Positions 9,599 through 16,846 are shown, counted from the stretch's first letter. The stretch: DNA of 27,004 nt from CAJBLF01 sp964545415 (GCA_964545415.1 CAZJFP010000015.1:1-27004), one strand, 5' to 3'. Numbers and translations: made by a program. Notes: generated by a model not told the origin, from the sequence alone.

Positions 9599-9629
9599 TG
9601 GGTCCACGTAAAAAAAACAAAAACGCACT

Positions 9630-9950
9630 ATGACAGAACTTACTAAAGAAGAACTCCAAGACTATGGAAACCATTTCACCGCATCATTGATTTCTGTGTG
9701 GAAATTTGGAATGGATGTGAACGAATGCCACCTACAGATGCCTCATGACTATTTCAGAGCAAAGTATCCGGAAAGATACCGATACATCATCTATCCAAAG
9801 TCTTTTGACTATCGAAGATTAGAGATTGTTGTTCGGTATTTCAATCAACAAGTCCAAAAGACCAAAAAACTTTTGCGAAGAATCTTGAAAGTCGTGGGTG
9901 ATATCATCTATGGCGACTCGATGATGTTTTTGCGCGCATTACCCTGTTAA
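9630..9950 (+). CDS. Hypothetical small protein, 106 residues
   Basis: Not recognised. Soluble, mixed charge, rich in Tyr, Arg and Phe, with a basic C-terminal helix (QQVQKTKKLLRRILKVVGDII). It contains no UGA codon; its four glycines are all GGN. It has its own promoter and a strong hairpin terminator 12 nt after the stop, so it is a single-gene unit. The start ATG follows an A/C-rich leader without a Shine-Dalgarno sequence, as in the next two genes. Confidence 0.8.
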   Translation: MTELTKEELQDYGNHFTASLISVWKFGMDVNECHLQMPHDYFRAKYPERYRYIIYPKSFDYRRLEIVVRYFNQQVQKTKKLLRRILKVVGDIIYGDSMMFLRALPC

Positions 9951-9962
9951 ATGACAGGGAAC

Positions 9963-9989
9963 ACGAAGGAATATTTCCTTCGTTTTTTT
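9963..9989 (+). terminator. Rho-independent terminator
   Basis: Perfect 9-bp stem ACGAAGGAA / TTCCTTCGT with a 3-nt loop, running into a run of seven T. Closes the 9630-9950 gene. Confidence 0.85.
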
Positions 9990-10028
9990 ATTTTTGGCTA
10001 TTCACCGCTACTTTCCTGCAAAAAAGCC

Positions 10029-10056
10029 TTGATTTTTATATCAAAAAGAATATAGA
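10029..10056 (+). promoter_or_regulatory. Putative promoter of the 110-residue protein gene
   Basis: TTGATT (10029-10034), 16 nt, TATAGA (10051-10056). Expected start near 10063, followed by an ACAAAAACACAAAAT leader. The preceding GCAAAAAAGCCTTGATTTT is nearly identical to sequence at 9559-9578, upstream of the neighbouring small gene. Confidence 0.55.
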
Positions 10057-10080
10057 CTTTTTAACAAAAACACAAAATAT

Positions 10081-10413
10081 ATGGCAAAAACAAAAACATT
10101 CATGAACGAGGTTCATGAACCAAAAGGAATTGGAGATTCTAAAGTATTCACCACTGGTGGCAACCAAAGACCACCCACAAATCTGAGCACCCAATTTCTT
10201 GACAAGAAAAGCGACATGGAGCGCCTTGTCGATAAAGGATTAGATAATCCTACATGGTTCAAGGGTTTTCTCAATAATGTGGGTATGCTAAAAACGTTGG
10301 ATTATGCTGAAGCATCCATCAAAAACACCGGAAAACTCAACGAAAAAGAAAAAAACGAGCTCCTGGATACTATCGCTTCGCACCCACTTCGACAGCAAAA
10401 AAAAACTAACTAA
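10081..10413 (+). CDS. Hypothetical small protein, 110 residues
   Basis: Not recognised. Soluble, lysine- and asparagine-rich. The N-terminal third looks unstructured (Gly/Pro/Thr-rich, TTGGNQRPPTNLS); the middle and C-terminal parts look helical (MERLVDKGLDNPTWFKGFLNN, LNEKEKNELLDTIASHPLRQ). About nine glycines, none by UGA. Single-gene unit with its own promoter and terminator, flanked by similar units on both sides. The start ATG is preceded by an A/C-rich leader, as for the neighbours, suggesting a shared mode of expression. Confidence 0.8.
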   Translation: MAKTKTFMNEVHEPKGIGDSKVFTTGGNQRPPTNLSTQFLDKKSDMERLVDKGLDNPTWFKGFLNNVGMLKTLDYAEASIKNTGKLNEKEKNELLDTIASHPLRQQKKTN

Positions 10414-10427
10414 CTGATTGTGTAAAG

Positions 10428-10457
10428 AAAATCCCCCGGTTTCCCGCGGGGATTTTT
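10428..10457 (+). terminator. Rho-independent terminator
   Basis: Stem AAAATCCCC / GGGGATTTT with inner CGGTTTCCCGC, followed by TTTTTCG. Nearly identical in sequence to the terminator at 10821, implying duplication of the cassette or of the terminator. Confidence 0.8.
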
Positions 10458-10477
10458 CGTTTCTTCAAAAAATACTC

Positions 10478-10505
10478 TTGCATATCATTCCGTAAATCAT
10501 ATAGA
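10478..10505 (+). promoter_or_regulatory. Putative promoter of the 89-residue protein gene
   Basis: TTGCAT (10478-10483), 16 nt, TATAGA (10500-10505), the same layout as the promoter at 10029. The leader ACACAAAACAAAAACACAG resembles the leaders of the two preceding genes. Confidence 0.55.
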
Positions 10506-10532
10506 CCATACACAAAACAAAAACACAGTGAT

Positions 10533-10802
10533 ATGACAGAAACAGATTACTTAGCAAAAAAACTTGATTTTAAAAACACCAAGTACGAAACCCCGCTCGA
10601 AAAGACTATCAGAGGTATCATTCATCTTCCAAAAAATCGGCAGCTTTTTACGCTCACCCAAGCTTCTGATCCGCAATTGATTAAAGGTATCGCGGAAAGC
10701 ACCTCTCACACAGAGGTAAACGAAGCTGCATTAGCACACAAAAATTATCCGCATGATAAGATATGTGGCACCAAAAAAAAGTCCTGGAAGGAAAGTAAGT
10801 AG
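10533..10802 (+). CDS. Hypothetical small protein, 89 residues
   Basis: Not recognised. Soluble and basic, ending in a lysine-rich tail (GTKKKSWKESK). A central segment LTQASDPQLIKGIAESTSHTEVNEAALAHKNYPHDK looks helical. No UGA codon. Third single-gene unit in a row with a TTGnnT-16-TATAGA promoter and a CCCCC/GGGGG terminator. It has no clear sequence likeness to its two neighbours. Confidence 0.75.
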   Translation: MTETDYLAKKLDFKNTKYETPLEKTIRGIIHLPKNRQLFTLTQASDPQLIKGIAESTSHTEVNEAALAHKNYPHDKICGTKKKSWKESK

Positions 10803-10820
10803 TACGTTTTTTTATCAAAA

Positions 10821-10850
10821 AAAATCCCCCGGTTTCCCGGAGGGATTTTT
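10821..10850. terminator. Bidirectional hairpin terminator
   Basis: Stem AAAATCCC / GGGATTTT with inner CCGG...CCGG pairing. An A-run lies before it and TTTTT after it, so it can end both the 89-residue protein gene (+) and the convergent thrS transcript (-), whose stop codon is only 21 nt away. Confidence 0.75.
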
Positions 10851-10870
10851 CGTTATTGTTGAAATTTGTC

Positions 10871-12763
10871 TTATAAGCTCCTCGTCTTTACTTCATGTAG
10901 ACACTTGCCGACAAATTCGGAAAGCCCTATTTCGTACTGCTTTTTGGTCTTGTATTCACGGATAGAAAGCGTCTTTGTTGATTCCTCTTTTTCTCCCACA
11001 ATAACGATATAAGGTATCTTCTCGACTTCTGCATTTCTGATTTTCTTACTGAAAGAATCATCGCTACTATCAACACTCGCTCTCAATCAAACCTTCTTCA
11101 TTTCCTCTACGACCTCATTTGCATAGTCAATGAACTTTTCAGCCACAGGCACTAATTGTACCTGTACAGGTGCAAGTCGCAATGGGAATGCTCCAGCGAA
11201 ATGTTCAAGCAAGAATCCGATGAATCTCTCGTGTGTACTCAATGGCGCTCTGTGAATACAGATAGGTGTTTTGTCAGTTCCATCCTTGTCTTTGAAGGTA
11301 AGATTAAATCTTTCTGGTACAGCGAAATCCACTTGATTGGTCGCTAAGGTGAATTCCCTTCCAATGACAGACCAGATTTGAACATCGATCTTCGGACCAT
11401 AAAATGCTGCTTCATTCTCTACTTCGACAAAAGGAACATTGTTTTTGACCATAATATCTCTGACCCATTTTTCCGTTTTGAGCCGTAATTTTTCATTGTC
11501 TACATATTTTTTTCCCAATCCCTCTTTGCTGTGCGTTGAGAATCTCATCTGATATCTATCTATTCAGAAAAGCTCGAAATAATACTTGTACATTTCGACG
11601 ACTTTCATGAATTCTTCCTCGAATTGATCTTCTGTACAATAGATGTGGGCATCATTCATCGCCATAGATCTCACACGCATGAGACCGAATAGCGAACCTG
11701 AATCTTCATATCTATAACAATGTCCATACTCTGCTAATCTGATCGGTAAATCCCTATATGATTTTGGTTCCGCTCCATAGATTTTGTGATGGTGCGGACA
11801 GTTCATGGATTTGAGATAATAGGTCTCACCATCCAATTGCATTGGAGGAAACATGCTTTCCGCATAATACGGAAGATGTCCTGAGCGAAGGTATAATTCC
11901 TGTTTCGCTATATGAGGAGAACGTACTCTTTTGTATCCATACCTCGCTTCCGTCTCTTTCGCTAAATTCTCCAATTCGTCAGCGACGATGGTTCCGTTGG
12001 GCAACCAGAGCGGTAACCCTGGACCTATTTCATCGTCGAACGCATAAATATGCAACTGTTTTCCAAGCACTCTGTGATCACGTTTTTTCGCTTCTTCCAT
12101 CATCTCGACGTATTTTTTGAGTGCTTCCTTGTCTTCGAATGCGAGTCAATATATTCTTGTCATCATAGGATTTTTCTCGCTTCCTCTTCGATACGCTCCG
12201 GCAATCTTGTCGATCTTGAACGCATCAGGATTGATCTCTTTTGTATTTTCGACATGAGGTCATTCGCACATATCTATAAATGTAATGAATTGAGTTCAGA
12301 GTTCAGAATTCAGAATTCAGAATTTTTTGAGTTGTTCATTTATCTTTTCGTATCTTTCGAGGTAACCAGGCTTAACGTCTTTCAAAAGTTTGTCCTTTGC
12401 AGCAGTAGGGATGGTATTGATATAGTAAGAAAAAATCGTCTCGCCTTCCTTTTTAAATTCATCGATCAGATCGATTTTGAATTCTTCACCGAGCATAGTG
12501 ATAATCTCTTTCGCCTGCTTGTAATCGAGTTCTATCCTATGGAACGGCTGGTTTTCTTTGATGATCTTGGTCATCACTTTGTTCAACTCTTTCAAGTGTT
12601 CATCGCCGAATTCTACGCCTTCGGAGAAAATGAAGTCGTAATAAAATCAGGTATCTATTGCGGGTCCGATACCGAGTTTTGCGTGAGGATCCACTGATCT
12701 CTGCACTGCCTGCGCCAAGACGTGTGACAAGGAGTGGCGAGGTTTCAAAATAGCTTCTTCCAT
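10871..12763 (-). CDS. thrS: Threonyl-tRNA synthetase (no TGS domain)
   Basis: Class II synthetase charging tRNA-Thr, 630 residues. It starts directly at the editing-type N2 region (KPRHSLSHVLAQAV, HxxxH at 10-14, then IGPAIDTGFYYDF), so the N-terminal TGS domain of most ThrRS is absent. Further on: FIDMCEGPHV, AGAYRRGSEKN, RIYGLAF, RDHRVLGKQL, the zinc-site MNCPHH and SYRDLPIRLAEYGHCYRYEDSGSL in motif 2, DDAHIYCTE-like NDAHIYCTE, and the anticodon domain LRLAPVQVQLVPV to the C-terminus. At residues about 147-157 a simple-repeat DNA tract (12293-12328) is read through in frame as FGILNSELGT, with UGA twice as Gly. Transcribed after a Thr-rich attenuator and a four-helix-bundle gene. Confidence 0.94.
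12293..12328. repeat. TTCAGAATTCAGAATT simple repeat inside thrS
   Basis: Five tandem copies of an AGAATTC-like unit (GTTCAGAGTTCAGAATTCAG...) lie within the thrS coding frame, between the N2 editing domain and FIDMCEGPH. The same motif occurs in intergenic DNA at 19736-19750 and in the inverted repeats around the four-helix gene at 19830-20265. In frame it adds roughly ten residues without a TAA or TAG. Confidence 0.8.
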
Positions 12764-12803
12764 TTTAAAAAACAATTTTAAATGATAAATGATAGATGAT
12801 AAA

Positions 12804-13160
12804 TTATTTTTTTATGCTTTCCGCAGTAGTTTTAGTTATTTTTGTAAGTATATTTATGATACTTTCAATCTCTTTGATATATTTTGTATAATCATGTTTT
12901 ATATATTGGCTCCTTTCTAATAATCTTAACCAATACCTTGTCTCTCTAGCTTCTTTTAGAGAAAGATATATTTTTGTCAGAAAATCTTTTTTTGTTTGAC
13001 CACCAATAGCTTCTTCTATATTTGCTCATATACTTGTTGCGCTTCTTAAAACCTGTTTGGCTATGACATATTCGTTTTTTTCTACCAAATATTTATAGAG
13101 TTCTATTATTTCCAAAGCAAATGCAAAGCTTTTTTCCTGTATTAAATTATCTTTTACCAT
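12804..13160 (-). CDS. Four helix bundle protein (PF05635-type, 23S rRNA IVP family)
   Basis: 118 residues, all-helical. It matches the family of proteins first found in 23S rRNA intervening sequences: SFAFALEIIELYKYL, the signature QVLRSATSIGANIEEAIGGQTKKDFLTKIYLSLKEARET (first G of GANIEEA by UGA), and YWLRLLE. Function is not known; a relative serves as the Avd accessory protein in diversity-generating retroelements, but no template or reverse transcriptase is seen here. It sits between the Thr attenuator and thrS, 41 nt before thrS, flanked by loosely inverted AT-rich repeats (about 12770-12800 and 13165-13200). It may be a mobile passenger inside the thrS operon. Confidence 0.88.
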
Positions 13161-13204
13161 ACATTCATCTAAAATTTAAAATCTATAATCTATCATCATT
13201 TCTT

Positions 13205-13322
13205 AAAAAAAACCCCACCTTATATGTTGGCAGGAGTTGTACAATTTCCGATAACGAACTCCTACCATTTATGCGATGGTTATTGTGGTAGTCGTTGTCG
13301 TTGTGGAAATCGTTGTTTTCAT
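13205..13322 (-). promoter_or_regulatory. Threonine-responsive transcription attenuator of the thrS operon
   Basis: In minus-strand order: a Thr-rich leader ORF (13322-13269), then segment 2 GGTAGGAGTT (13266-13257), segment 3 AACTCCTGCC (13238-13229) and segment 4 GGTGGGGT (13219-13212) followed by eight T (13212-13205). Segments 2 and 3 pair over 10 bp (one G.U) as an antiterminator. Segment 3 can instead pair with segment 4 (ACTCC..CC / GG..GGGGT) to give a U-run terminator. Segment 1, CTACC or ACCAT within the Thr codons, can pair with GGTAG/ATGGT overlapping segment 2. This is the classical 1:2, 2:3, 3:4 layout: stalling at Thr codons would favour 2:3 and read-through into the four-helix gene and thrS. 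Confidence 0.85.
13269..13322 (-). CDS. Threonine-rich leader peptide
   Basis: 17 codons: MKTTISTTTTTTTITIA, then TAA. Ten of 17 residues are Thr, seven of them consecutive, with three Ile, closely resembling the composition of the E. coli thrL leader. The stop lies 2 nt before the first strand of the antiterminator. Its likely role is cis-acting: translation speed through the Thr codons reports charged tRNA-Thr to the nascent thrS transcript. A -10-like TATAAA is at 13346-13341; no good -35 was found. Confidence 0.85.
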   Translation of the reverse strand: MKTTISTTTTTTTITIA

Positions 13323-13392
13323 ATTTTGATATGGTAGTCTTTTATAGAAAAAAAACAAGTAGTTTTTTTATGAGGAAACAATTACCTAAAAT

Positions 13393-13421
13393 TTGACAAA
13401 AAAAACATTTACGGATATAAT
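13393..13421 (+). promoter_or_regulatory. Consensus sigma70-type promoter
   Basis: Perfect TTGACA (13393-13398), 17-nt spacer and perfect TATAAT (13416-13421). Expected start near 13428, 28 nt before the ATG at 13456. This decides the start of the downstream gene: the in-frame TTG at 13393 is the -35 box itself. It is divergent from the thrS attenuator transcript. Confidence 0.85.
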
Positions 13422-13455
13422 TAAAGCAACAACATTTACTCGTTTATCATTACTC

Positions 13456-15174
13456 ATGGCTATCGAACAAATTACTGCTGAAAAAGCAAAAGACATCACT
13501 GGTGATTATTCCAAAAACACACCGTATGATGTTGCTACCGCATTTGGTTTCAATCGAAGCAAGGACAGAAAAGCATTGGCAGTAGATGCAGGAATTCAAA
13601 ATTATACTGGTCAAGCGTCAGAAAATCTTACCATCAAGAAGATGCTATTGGACAAACTTGAAGAACTCAGAAATCAAGCAGATAAAAAGGTCATAACAGA
13701 AACTGAAGATAATCTCTCTACATTGAGTGTTGATATAGCAAAAACCACACTGTATGACAAAATCATCAATAGCCTGTCCTACAAGGACGATAAAATAACA
13801 CTCACTAGCAACAAGGACGCTATCGTTGTCGCTAGAAATGATGGCTCTTTGAACCGGTCCACTGATATCACCGATATACCATTGACGGTTGATGGGAAAT
13901 GACTCCTGATACAATACACGGATTCTGACACCCAAACAACGACAGTACTCGCACTCGATGGATTAAAAAACAACACGCTCTCTTTCCGTGAAGTATCGAT
14001 AACCAATACTACAGTAAATGACCTTACTGCTACCCTCTATTCTGCACCGATTAACCAAGCAAGTATCGAGACTGCAGGAGTCGAGATAGTAGAAAATAAG
14101 ATACGTACATGAGAAAAAAAATCTGATAATGTAGCCCAAGTATCCATACCTACAGAAGAACAAGACAAACAAAACCTCGAAAAACACAACCCTGAAGGTG
14201 TAGTATTGACAAGCGATCTTCTCCAAAATTATGAGAGTACAAAACCATATCCTGGCGATCCTAATAATAGAAGCTATGCTGATGTGTACCAAGAGAGATA
14301 TGCTATTCTCAAAGAAAAACGAGAAGGAAAAAAGATCAATGCTCTATTAGCAGACGGAGAAGAACCAACTCAAGGAACCGTTATTTTCGTAGGAGGAGTA
14401 TTTGAAATCCAATTGGATGAGGGAGGAACAAGGATTATAACTGATGTCTATGAAGTGACTGATAAGCATATTGTCTTTTCTAGAAAGGAACAAAAATACG
14501 CACTGACAATCGACAAGACAGAAAATGATACGCTCTATGCTTCTTTATCAGCATATGAACAACAGCCGACCGACATCACAGAAACAGAACCTACAATAGC
14601 TGAAATAACTAAAAAAGACATCACTTGATCGACTCCAGAAAACAAGGTCGAGACAAATAAAGAAGAAGACATCGTCCTTACAGAAGAGCTTCTCCAAAAA
14701 TTTGACAACACTGATCCCTATCCTGGCGACCCTCAAGGAAGAACATATTCGCAAGTATATCGAGACAGATATAACACACTCAAAGATAAGCGGGAAGGAA
14801 AACAGATAGATATAGTGCTCAGAGCATGAGAGGAGCCTATTCAAGGAACTATTACCTTTATATGAGGAGTGGTAACCGTAGAAAATCCCGACAAAACAGG
14901 AAGCGTTGATCTTACGCCGTATGAAATAGCTGATGATCGTATCGTGCTCTATAGACAATGAGGGGTTAAGTATGCGCTTGTCAAAGATGCAGTCCAAGAC
15001 GACGGCAAAATCTTAACACACTCAGAACCGTATATGGAAGATAAAGACATATTTACTCCAAGTCCCAAAGCAGATGATACCTATGCAAGCAATGATAAAG
15101 AAAAAACTATCATCAATGAAGACGAAGCAATGAATCGTATAACGCAAAGAATCGAACAACAAGAACAAAAATAA
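13456..15174 (+). CDS. Hypothetical protein with tandem duplicated domain, 572 residues
   Basis: Not recognised. No signal peptide or membrane segment. The N-terminal part (about 1-75) reads MAIEQITAEKAKDITGDYSKNTP then DVATAFGFNRSKDRKALAVDAG. A beta-rich middle follows. Two copies of a domain of roughly 110 residues (about 248-365 and 407-520) share LLQ-x5-T-x-PYPGDP-x2-R-x-Y-x2-VY-x2-RY-x2-LK-x-KREGK and later (E)EP-x-QGT-x2-F(V/I)GGV and KYAL. A Glu/Lys-rich linker separates them and an acidic tail ends the protein. UGA is Gly several times. A perfect consensus promoter suggests high expression. Ends before a strong terminator; monocistronic. Confidence 0.85.
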
Positions 15175-15218
15175 CACATACTATTTTCATTAGATTTCAT
15201 TACTCAAAACATTACTAT

Positions 15219-15248
15219 AAGAGGAGCAATTTATCTCCTCTTTTTTTT
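15219..15248 (+). terminator. Rho-independent terminator
   Basis: Stem AAGAGGAG / CTCCTCTT with an 8-nt loop and a run of eight T. It separates the 572-residue protein gene from the transferase gene five nucleotides later. Confidence 0.85.
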
Positions 15249-15252
15249 GTAG

Positions 15253-16335
15253 ATGAACTATATACTCGTACCTATCATTGCCATTGCTGTGGCGTTCATC
15301 GGGCTTAGATTATTCCGCCGGCTGAAGATTTTGGATAAGCCGGGAAACGATCTCAAAAACACGAGAAAACCCGTACCTACTATCCAAGGAATCTTTGTCT
15401 ATGTAGGATTTTTTCTCAGCATCTGATTGCTCTTTCCAGAATATCTGCATAGCAATTTGTTTTGGTGATTGATCTTCGGATCATTGCCGATCGTCATTTT
15501 CGAACTCTTCGAAGAATTGCATTATATCGGTAAAATCGGTTTTAGGATACCACCGATATTCAGATTGGTCGGACATATTGCAGGTGCATTATTGGCAGTC
15601 CGGATATGAAGTTTCGGTCCGCAAGAATTTATCATCAATGGAGAAATATGGATCATGCCGCAACGGCTTTTGGCTGTAGGATTCGCACTTTGGTCTATCC
15701 TCTGCATCAACGCCATCAACCGATTTGATGGAATTTATGGGCAAGCAAGCGGCGTTTCAAGTATCGGTTTTTTGACGATATTTTTGCTCATTCAGTTTGT
15801 CGTTTTCAGAGAATATACACAATTTACCGATGCTAATATGCAGATATTGTTGTTCGTCAAAAACATTTCCTTCGTGCTCTTCGTGATTGCACTCGTATCT
15901 ACCTTTGTAGAATATAAGCCTTTGGGGCTCGTTAGGGATGTTGGTATCATGTTTTTCTGATTTGCACTTGCATATCTCTCCGTGGTCGGAGGAGCTAAAA
16001 TAGGAACACTTATCGTTGCACTTTCGTTGGTGATCTTCGACGCGATCCGGGTCTGATTGTGGAGAATTTTTGTCATGAAAAAAAGCCCATTGAAAGGGGA
16101 TTATACCCATTTGCATCATAGGCTTCTATGACTCGGTCGAAGTAGAAGAGAAATCAGAGGATTCGTCTGGATCCGATCACTCATCATGATGATTTTTATT
16201 CTAATCCAATGAACAGACAGATTAAATAAGATTATTATTTTTACGGTCATGGCACTCGTCTTCTTCGGTGTCAACTATTATCTCTTCATCGTGAAGAAGC
16301 TGCCATGCGGCTTAGCCATGAAAAAAAATAATTAA
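15253..16335 (+). CDS. WecA/TagO-like polyprenyl-phosphate glycosyl-1-phosphate transferase
   Basis: Polytopic membrane protein of 360 residues in the MraY/WecA/TagO superfamily, which attaches a sugar-1-phosphate to a polyprenyl phosphate to start surface glycan synthesis. Seen: RKPVPTIQG early (the PTP..GG region), IPPIFRLVGHIAGALLA, NAINRFDGIYGQASGVSSIGF (the NxxNxxDGxxG motif, catalytic-type Asp kept) and near the C-terminus YTHLHHRLLGLG, the His-rich cytoplasmic motif shared with TagO/WecA. The Asp-Asp pair expected before the RL motif reads FELFEELHYIG, i.e. Glu-Glu. UGA supplies Gly in several hydrophobic segments. The ATG at 15253 directly follows a terminator; no Shine-Dalgarno sequence. 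Sugar substrate unknown. Confidence 0.85.
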
Positions 16336-16437
16336 AAAAAATGGAGCCTTGGTGATACCAAAGCTCCTCTGCGTTTCCCAATGGGTCCAACTCCATGGGG
16401 TTGTGCTTATAGGGTTTTCATAGCAGAAATGCAAGAG
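16334..16437 (-). ncRNA. Putative small RNA C
   Basis: On the minus strand a ~100-nt unit: 5' CTCTTGCATTTC pairs with GAAACGCAGAG (11 bp, one bulge, 16437-16426 with 16377-16367), enclosing about 48 nt. It is directly followed by a canonical terminator, GGAGC.TTGGT / ACCAA.GCTCC-type stem (16367-16343) with eight T. A TATACA -10-like box lies at 16450-16445 but no -35. No credible ORF. The closing helix followed by TTTTTTT on the plus strand could also end a plus-strand transcript. Confidence 0.45.
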
Positions 16438-16462
16438 ATTTTTTTGTATACATTCAGATAGG

Positions 16463-16589
16463 AAAAAGGTCCCGATGTTTCATCGGGACCAGTAGTCGCA
16501 TACTATGAAATTAACCAAAATTGAAATTGAAACAAAAACGAACAAAGCACAAAACCAATTAATTGATACAAAAGCAAAAGCGACTACAT
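16463..16589 (-). ncRNA. Putative small RNA B
   Basis: Minus-strand unit of about 126 nt with a full promoter at 16623-16596. The predicted 5' end GTAGTCGC (16587-16580) pairs perfectly with GCGACTAC (16499-16492), enclosing a long U-rich, unstructured loop. This abuts a perfect 10-bp terminator hairpin GGTCCCGATG-AAA-CATCGGGACC (16490-16468) ending in TTTTTCC. The plus strand has a 28-codon ORF (16505-16591) that I regard as chance. The U-rich loop suggests pairing with A-rich mRNA leaders or protein binding; this is inference. Confidence 0.55.
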
Positions 16590-16595
16590 AATCAA

Positions 16596-16623
16596 ATTAT
16601 ATAGGTATCTCCAAGAAAAACAA
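16596..16623 (-). promoter_or_regulatory. Putative promoter of small RNA B
   Basis: Minus strand TTGTTT (16623-16618), 16 nt, perfect TATAAT (16601-16596). The inverted repeat ATCTCC / GGAGAT (16607-16612, 16624-16629) overlaps the spacer and -35 and could be an operator, or a plus-strand terminator, since eight T follow it. Confidence 0.55.
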
Positions 16624-16637
16624 GGAGATTTTTTTTG

Positions 16638-16840
16638 AAGAGAAAACCCCCTGAAGCACCACTTCAGGGGGAACAGACCATGTTACCAAAAACAAAAAAA
16701 CACATTGCGCCCCGCTGATCCGTGTCTACACAGATCTCATTACTTCATATCGGGGGCACTAACATATGACACACCACGGTCTGTAAGCGAAGTATCGCTA
16801 TTGTAGTATACTCAAACTTCTACTAATAGTCGTCTTCGTT
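16638..16840 (-). ncRNA. Putative structured small RNA A
   Basis: Minus-strand unit of about 200 nt. Nested helices are visible: AGCGA-TACT-TCGCT near the 5' part (16799-16786); ACAGACC with GGTCTGT (16784-16778 / 16679-16673); ATGTTA with TAACAT; GTGCCCC with GGGGCGC; and an 8-bp apical hairpin GATCTGTG-TAGA-CACGGATC. It ends in a perfect 10-bp terminator CCCCCTGAAG / CTTCAGGGGG (16671-16647) then TTTTCTC. A TTGCTT-16-TATAGT promoter is at 16874-16847. It does not match tmRNA, SRP, 6S or RNase P signatures I know. It could instead be the 3' UTR of the CAP-domain gene. Confidence 0.5.
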
Positions 16841-16846
16841 AAAAAT

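Noticed and set aside
12804..13160. Diversity-generating retroelement (Avd-like gene)
   Set aside because: No reverse transcriptase and no template/variable repeat pair were seen near either four-helix gene.
13205..13322. T-box riboswitch before thrS
   Set aside because: No T-box sequence or specifier-loop architecture is visible, while a Thr-rich translated leader is present.
13393..13455. N-terminal extension of the 572-residue protein from TTG 13393
   Set aside because: The TTG is part of a perfect TTGACA -35 box with TATAAT 17 nt later, so this DNA is the promoter; ATG 13456 is the start.
16505..16591. 28-codon plus-strand ORF within small RNA B
   Set aside because: No start signal; it lies between the arms of the closing helix, and the minus-strand promoter and terminator explain the region better.
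16683..16830. Plus-strand ORF of about 48 codons across small RNA A
   Set aside because: It lacks protein-like composition and a ribosome site and overlaps dense RNA helices.
16638..16840. tmRNA, SRP RNA, 6S RNA or RNase P RNA
   Set aside because: I could not find the tRNA-like TTCGA arm and tag frame, the SRP GGAA domain, the 6S central bubble or the RNase P core in this stretch; a covariance search would settle it.
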